A stretch of 64,000 nt of DNA, taken from Macrocystis pyrifera. Lineage: Eukaryota; Sar; Phaeophyceae; Laminariales; Laminariaceae. A program made the position numbers and the translations under genes. The notes beneath the pieces are model-generated. The model ran no database searches, was not told where the DNA came from, and saw nothing but the letters and a program-made list of their open reading frames with translations. Shown here piece after piece: positions 60,473 through 64,000 of the stretch. The number at the start of each line of letters is the position of its first letter. Position 1 is the stretch's first letter. Where the stretch lies: contig JASSKH010000007.1 in NCBI GenBank assembly GCA_031763025.1, positions 15,400,080 through 15,464,079 on the forward strand, read 5' to 3'.

Positions 60473-62155
60473 CTATATGAAGCGGTCCGCGTATCGGTCG
60501 TCTGAACATCGGCAGTCCTCTCTCTTCCCCAGGAAGCTGTAGCGGTTATCGGCCACCACGTCGTATAACTTGTTGCGAACAAACTTGAACGGCGACAGCG
60601 GCAAGATACAAGTAGAGGAAGAACGACGAGAGGAGAATAAACTATAAATACATAAATACGGTACGCGGAAACAGTGTCATGTCGATACAGTATACGATAT
60701 TTCAGGTATACGATTTCAGTATACTACTAAGAGATATATGGCGAACTCCTTGGTACATCACAGGGGATGCGGGATGATTATTACGAAACGCTTCTGATCG
60801 CATTGCCAGGTTATTCAACCCATATTTGTACTATATAGAAGAACAGCACCCGCCAAGTAAAATGCGTTTGCGAGAAGCTTAACAGCACCTGCTATACACA
60901 CTTGAAAAAATAATACCGTAGGTTGGCACTGCTTACACTGTTGTACACCGTACACGTACCTTGGGGACAGCAATCCCAGGAAAAAGCAGCATGCCGACAG
61001 GCCCTCCAAGGATACGCCCCATCTTCAGCAGGGCGTCTGACTGGATATGGGCCTCACCATTCGCCTCGACAAGCACGATACTGGTGGCGCAACAAAAAAA
61101 GCAAGTCCGAGCTGAAGTTATCATACAAGGGGGCGGCTACGAAAAGCAAGCACCAACATGATGAGCCTGATATAATTCATATACCTGATAACAAATATTT
61201 ACACATGCGCTTCGTCTCGGCTTGTACGTAAAGATACACGAGTTTCAAGAGCAACAATGGATAAATCAATTTAATAGGCGATACATCGGTCTATCATACC
61301 GAGAGGGGGACGGGAGCCTTAGCCCCTTACGGAAATCAGAGGGGAAACGTGTCGAGCTTAGCGACGACTACTGCATCGGCCGGCCACACTAGTCATTATA
61401 TCACATGATATCATAGCCATATCATATGATAAAATAGCCCAAACTGTTGATGTAGGGGATGTGTCTTCCGAAGTGCAAGCAACGTAGGGAGATGAACGAC
61501 ATGCGCACAGCTTAACGGTATGTGTCTTGTTGCATTGCTGGGCGCTCTTTATGTAAGGCTGAAAATAAATACAAACTCCCGTTTGATGCCTGTCGCATTT
61601 TTAGATCGCTGTACATGTACTATAATCGAGTCCCAAATAGAACGTATCGTATTAGTCGTAGTTGGAATTAACTATAGTCAGCTTTAGTATTGTGTACAGT
61701 GCACTGGTAAAGGGTTAATATGCCCTAAATACTTAAATGATTCGAGGCGTGTGCCGATGACAAACTGACCTAGAAATGTCATTGGGCGATCTCCCCGACA
61801 GAGAAAGGAGAGACCGACCAGTTTCGCTTTGCAGGGCTGAGAACCGGAACTTCTCCTCCTTGTCTACATCGAGAAACCTGTTGACAAAGCCGTTGCACAT
61901 GTTGCAAACACCATCGTACAAGAGGACGGGCCGCTTGTCCTCTGCAAAGACGGAGCGGGCCACGTCCGTCAGCCCTGCCGTGTCTGCTGTGTCATCTGCA
62001 ACATCGAGGGGGGCAGACCGCTGTTGCGCCATCGGAAGGTGCGTCTGAGAGGATGCCCTGATCGTATTCCCAACATCACCATTCCTGGCGACAGAATTAG
62101 GTGCCATGGTGAAACTCGCCACATTCTTGGCCAGCATAGCAACAGTGGACAGCAT
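60473..62155 (-). CDS. Plastid-targeted DCC-family (DUF393) thiol-disulfide protein
   Basis: DCC-family proteins are thioredoxin-like predicted thiol-disulfide oxidoreductases. Exons (minus): 61770-62155, 60960-61080, 60473-60583; 618 nt, 205 aa, phases 2 and 0 agree, stop TAG. ATG at 62155 starts a signal peptide (MLSTVAMLAKNVASFTMAP) with an ASAFAP-like motif, then a low-complexity transit region. The mature domain begins PVLLYDGVCNMCNGFVNRFL, with the CxxC pair after DG, then FRFSALQSETGRSLL, DISSIVLVE, SDALLKMGRILGGP, and ends YDVVADNRYSFLGKREDC. This is the usual order and length for the family. The gene converges on the FKBP gene. The in-frame extension upstream of this ATG runs into a probable splice acceptor and was not used. 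Confidence 0.93.
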
Positions 62156-62857
62156 GAAGACCACCGCCCATTTTACCCTTGTTTGCCGAACGCCACCTGA
62201 GAGAGACGATACGGTCAGCGATTGGATCGAACGTAGTGTCCCCGTACTGCAACATACTTCGTAGGTGTGTCTGTCGGGTTTGACCAAGCCTAGATACGTT
62301 CACAGGGGCATACGTTTTGGTGTCGGTATCAAGCTTCTATATACGCACCAAGTTCTGCTAAGGGCCGTTCGTATCGGAGAGCCTTTTTTCCAATAATTTC
62401 CATATTTTGTTTGCGCAATTTTTTATCTTCCAGATTTTTATGACTTTTTTTCCCAAAATGTGAAATCTAACTTTGCCGATTTTTTTGCTTCTGAAGAAAT
62501 TCGCAAATTGTGACAGAACGCCTCCGTATCTTGGGGTACCTATTTCCAGTTATTTCCAAACTTGGGGAAATTCTGGGAAAAAAGCTCTCCCACAAGCATG
62601 AACCTAAGTACTGAAACCCAGATGTACCGTTGTTGCCGATAATTTCGTCCGAGAAGGGTTATATACTATCTACTGTATAAATATGCTATTTGTATTTGGA
62701 TTGAGCGAAGATCGACGACACAGAAGCATTTCGTAGACAATGGTCTGGGCTATTTTATATCTCTGACATGACACAAACAGAAAGCGCCGTTTGCACGACA
62801 GCAGGACAGGAGCAGTCGAGCTGCCTGGTATATTATTAAACGTACATAATTTACAAG
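62156..62857. other. Upstream region of the DCC gene
   Basis: A/T-rich 5' region. An acceptor-like CTCTCAG at about 62197-62203 upstream of the ATG hints at a 5' UTR intron. About 62390-62590 holds several ATTTCCA/TGGAAAT words. No other gene is seen. Confidence 0.4.
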
Positions 62858-63752
62858 GTTCCCCTTCGGAACACGCCGAGGGGAGTGGCGCAAGAACGAA
62901 TTGAAAACCATACAGCATGCAAATGATACAATATTACGACGTTTTGAAATATCTGCATACTACTGCTGTGCATAGAGACATGTAGACCCTTTTAGAACTG
63001 CATTTGGATTTTTGGGGACGAAGCATACATGGAAATAGTGTTAAACTGTTTCGTTTCGATAGATTTTCTTGATGACTCCTCCAAACCTTGCATCATCTTT
63101 GGCAGTATGTTAATAGTTAATATCTCTCTGTTGTGGCGCTCACGGCGAAGAAGGGCCTCTCCCGCACAAAAAACGGAGGACCGCCGACAAAAAAAAGGCT
63201 TGAAAGCACTCCACGCGTGACACACGACACACACCGTATCACACGCGTGACACACGGAATACAGCAGTACAGAGTAGTGGTGGGATAATATTTACAAAAT
63301 TACAAAAGGATGCACCGAAGAAAGGGCTGGAACTCTCGACCACACTCGGATGCCCACGAAAATCGCACTGCAGCAGCAGCGTTGTTGTACCTGTGGCAGC
63401 ATGCATGTATCACACAACAGCAGAGACATCCCGCTCTACAGATCGTAGGGTCGAATAAAAAAGCAACTACAGAGTAGGAGGCTACAGCAATACAGCGCGG
63501 ACAAACTGCCGCGCACGCATGATGTTGTTTCCTGCTCTGCTGGCGGCCGGCAGACGTGTATAGCTTTGTAGCCAGCTAGCTGGTTGTAGCACGCACCCTG
63601 CACTGCTCGGGTGTTGTTCGTTGTCTGTGGTGTATATGTACATGATGCAAAAAAGATTGAAAAAAAAAGGTTGAAAACAAGTAGACATGACCTCTGCGAG
63701 GATCGAACTCGCGCCTTCAAGTCCACAGTCGGGCATCGCGACCATTTGACAT
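62858..63752 (-). repeat. tRNA-linked dispersed repeat, copy B (inverted)
   Basis: Reverse-orientation copy of the element at 2346-3330. Its tRNA-like head, read on the minus strand from about 63745, is AATGGTCGCGATGCCCGACT, GTGGACTTGAAGGCGCGAG and TTCGATCCTCGCAGAGGTC. This is better preserved than copy A and includes a good B box. Shared body blocks include CCGCCAGCAGAGCAGGA, GACATGCATGCTGCCACAGG-like and GCCGTGAGCGCCACAAC. It ends in the CACTCCCC hairpin and AACCTT. Frames across it differ from copy A. Confidence 0.75.
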
Positions 63753-64000
63753 ATTAAAAAAGATCCACAATATTTTTAGCGAGGCGTGACACGCCGGACG
63801 CACATTCGCAGCGCAGCAGAAGAGAGAGAGAGGTGGTGATGACGGATGACGGGTCGCAGCCTCCGATGAAGCAACCAGCCACAGCAGTACACCGCATGCG
63901 CGTGGTGTTTCTCGCCGCTCTATGTGCTGTTGAGCGGGGGTGTAACGTTGTCTAACTCCTCTGCATTCATGCGAGCGCGAAGCGTGAGCCTTTTTGTCTT
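63753..64000. other. Window end, no gene seen
   Basis: Unassigned sequence with a GAGAGAGAG tract and a final GCGCGAAGCG word similar to the CGCTTCGC words at the left end of the window. Confidence 0.4.

Noticed and set aside
63685-63752. Functional tRNA gene
   Set aside because: The T arm/B box is good but there is no 5' acceptor strand to pair with GCAGAGGTC, the anticodon arm does not fold well, and it forms the head of a dispersed repeat.

Overview
This window is eukaryotic nuclear DNA. Genes are split by many GT-AG introns (hundreds of bases to 5 kb) and lie among abundant low-copy repeats. Two reconstructed proteins, an FKBP isomerase and a DCC thiol-disulfide protein, begin with a signal peptide followed by an ASAFAP-like motif ([15 protein letters not shown]). 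That is the bipartite plastid-targeting presequence of algae with a secondary red plastid. Together with the long introns and CTG-rich, GTAC-rich non-coding DNA, this suggests a photosynthetic stramenopile, possibly a brown alga. The species cannot be fixed from the sequence alone.

Layout. 1-3.35 kb holds tandem and dispersed repeats, including a tRNA-linked element whose inverted copy lies at 62.86-63.75 kb. 4.1-25.05 kb (+) is an ABC-F ATPase gene assembled here as 17 exons encoding about 660 residues, with its extreme N-terminus unresolved. Its introns carry a palindromic GTTA array (10.15-11.96 kb), a 1.9-kb element with inverted ends (16.9-18.8 kb), minisatellites and MITEs. 27.8-40.0 kb (-) is a continuous run of low-complexity nuclear-protein exons: an N-terminal exon with four SAP-like motifs, acidic exons, and a C-terminal exon with RanBP2-type zinc fingers and many FG motifs (nucleoporin). 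Splice phases join the C-terminal parts, so this may be one large nuclear-basket-type gene. Its reading frame slips at several homopolymers and triplet tracts, and one zinc finger is broken by a small inversion. 42.3-46.6 kb (+) is a seven-exon HD-domain nucleotidase-like gene (217 aa). 47.9 to about 54.9 kb (-) is a coiled-coil/RING gene. 56.4-59.1 kb (+) is a four-exon lumen-targeted FKBP isomerase (209 aa). 60.5-62.2 kb (-) is a three-exon plastid-targeted DCC (DUF393) protein (205 aa).

The genes do not form an operon. They are housekeeping genes for translation/ribosome rescue, nuclear pore or chromatin, nucleotide clean-up, ubiquitin signalling and plastid protein folding/redox. The unusual features are mostly in the non-coding DNA: four near-identical intron MITEs, a 680-bp foldback, a highly iterated TACCWGGTA palindrome that appears as an insertion in one copy of a duplication, and GC-AG introns clustered in the ABC-F gene. 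All exon models rest on reading-frame continuity, splice consensus and family motifs; no alignment was run.
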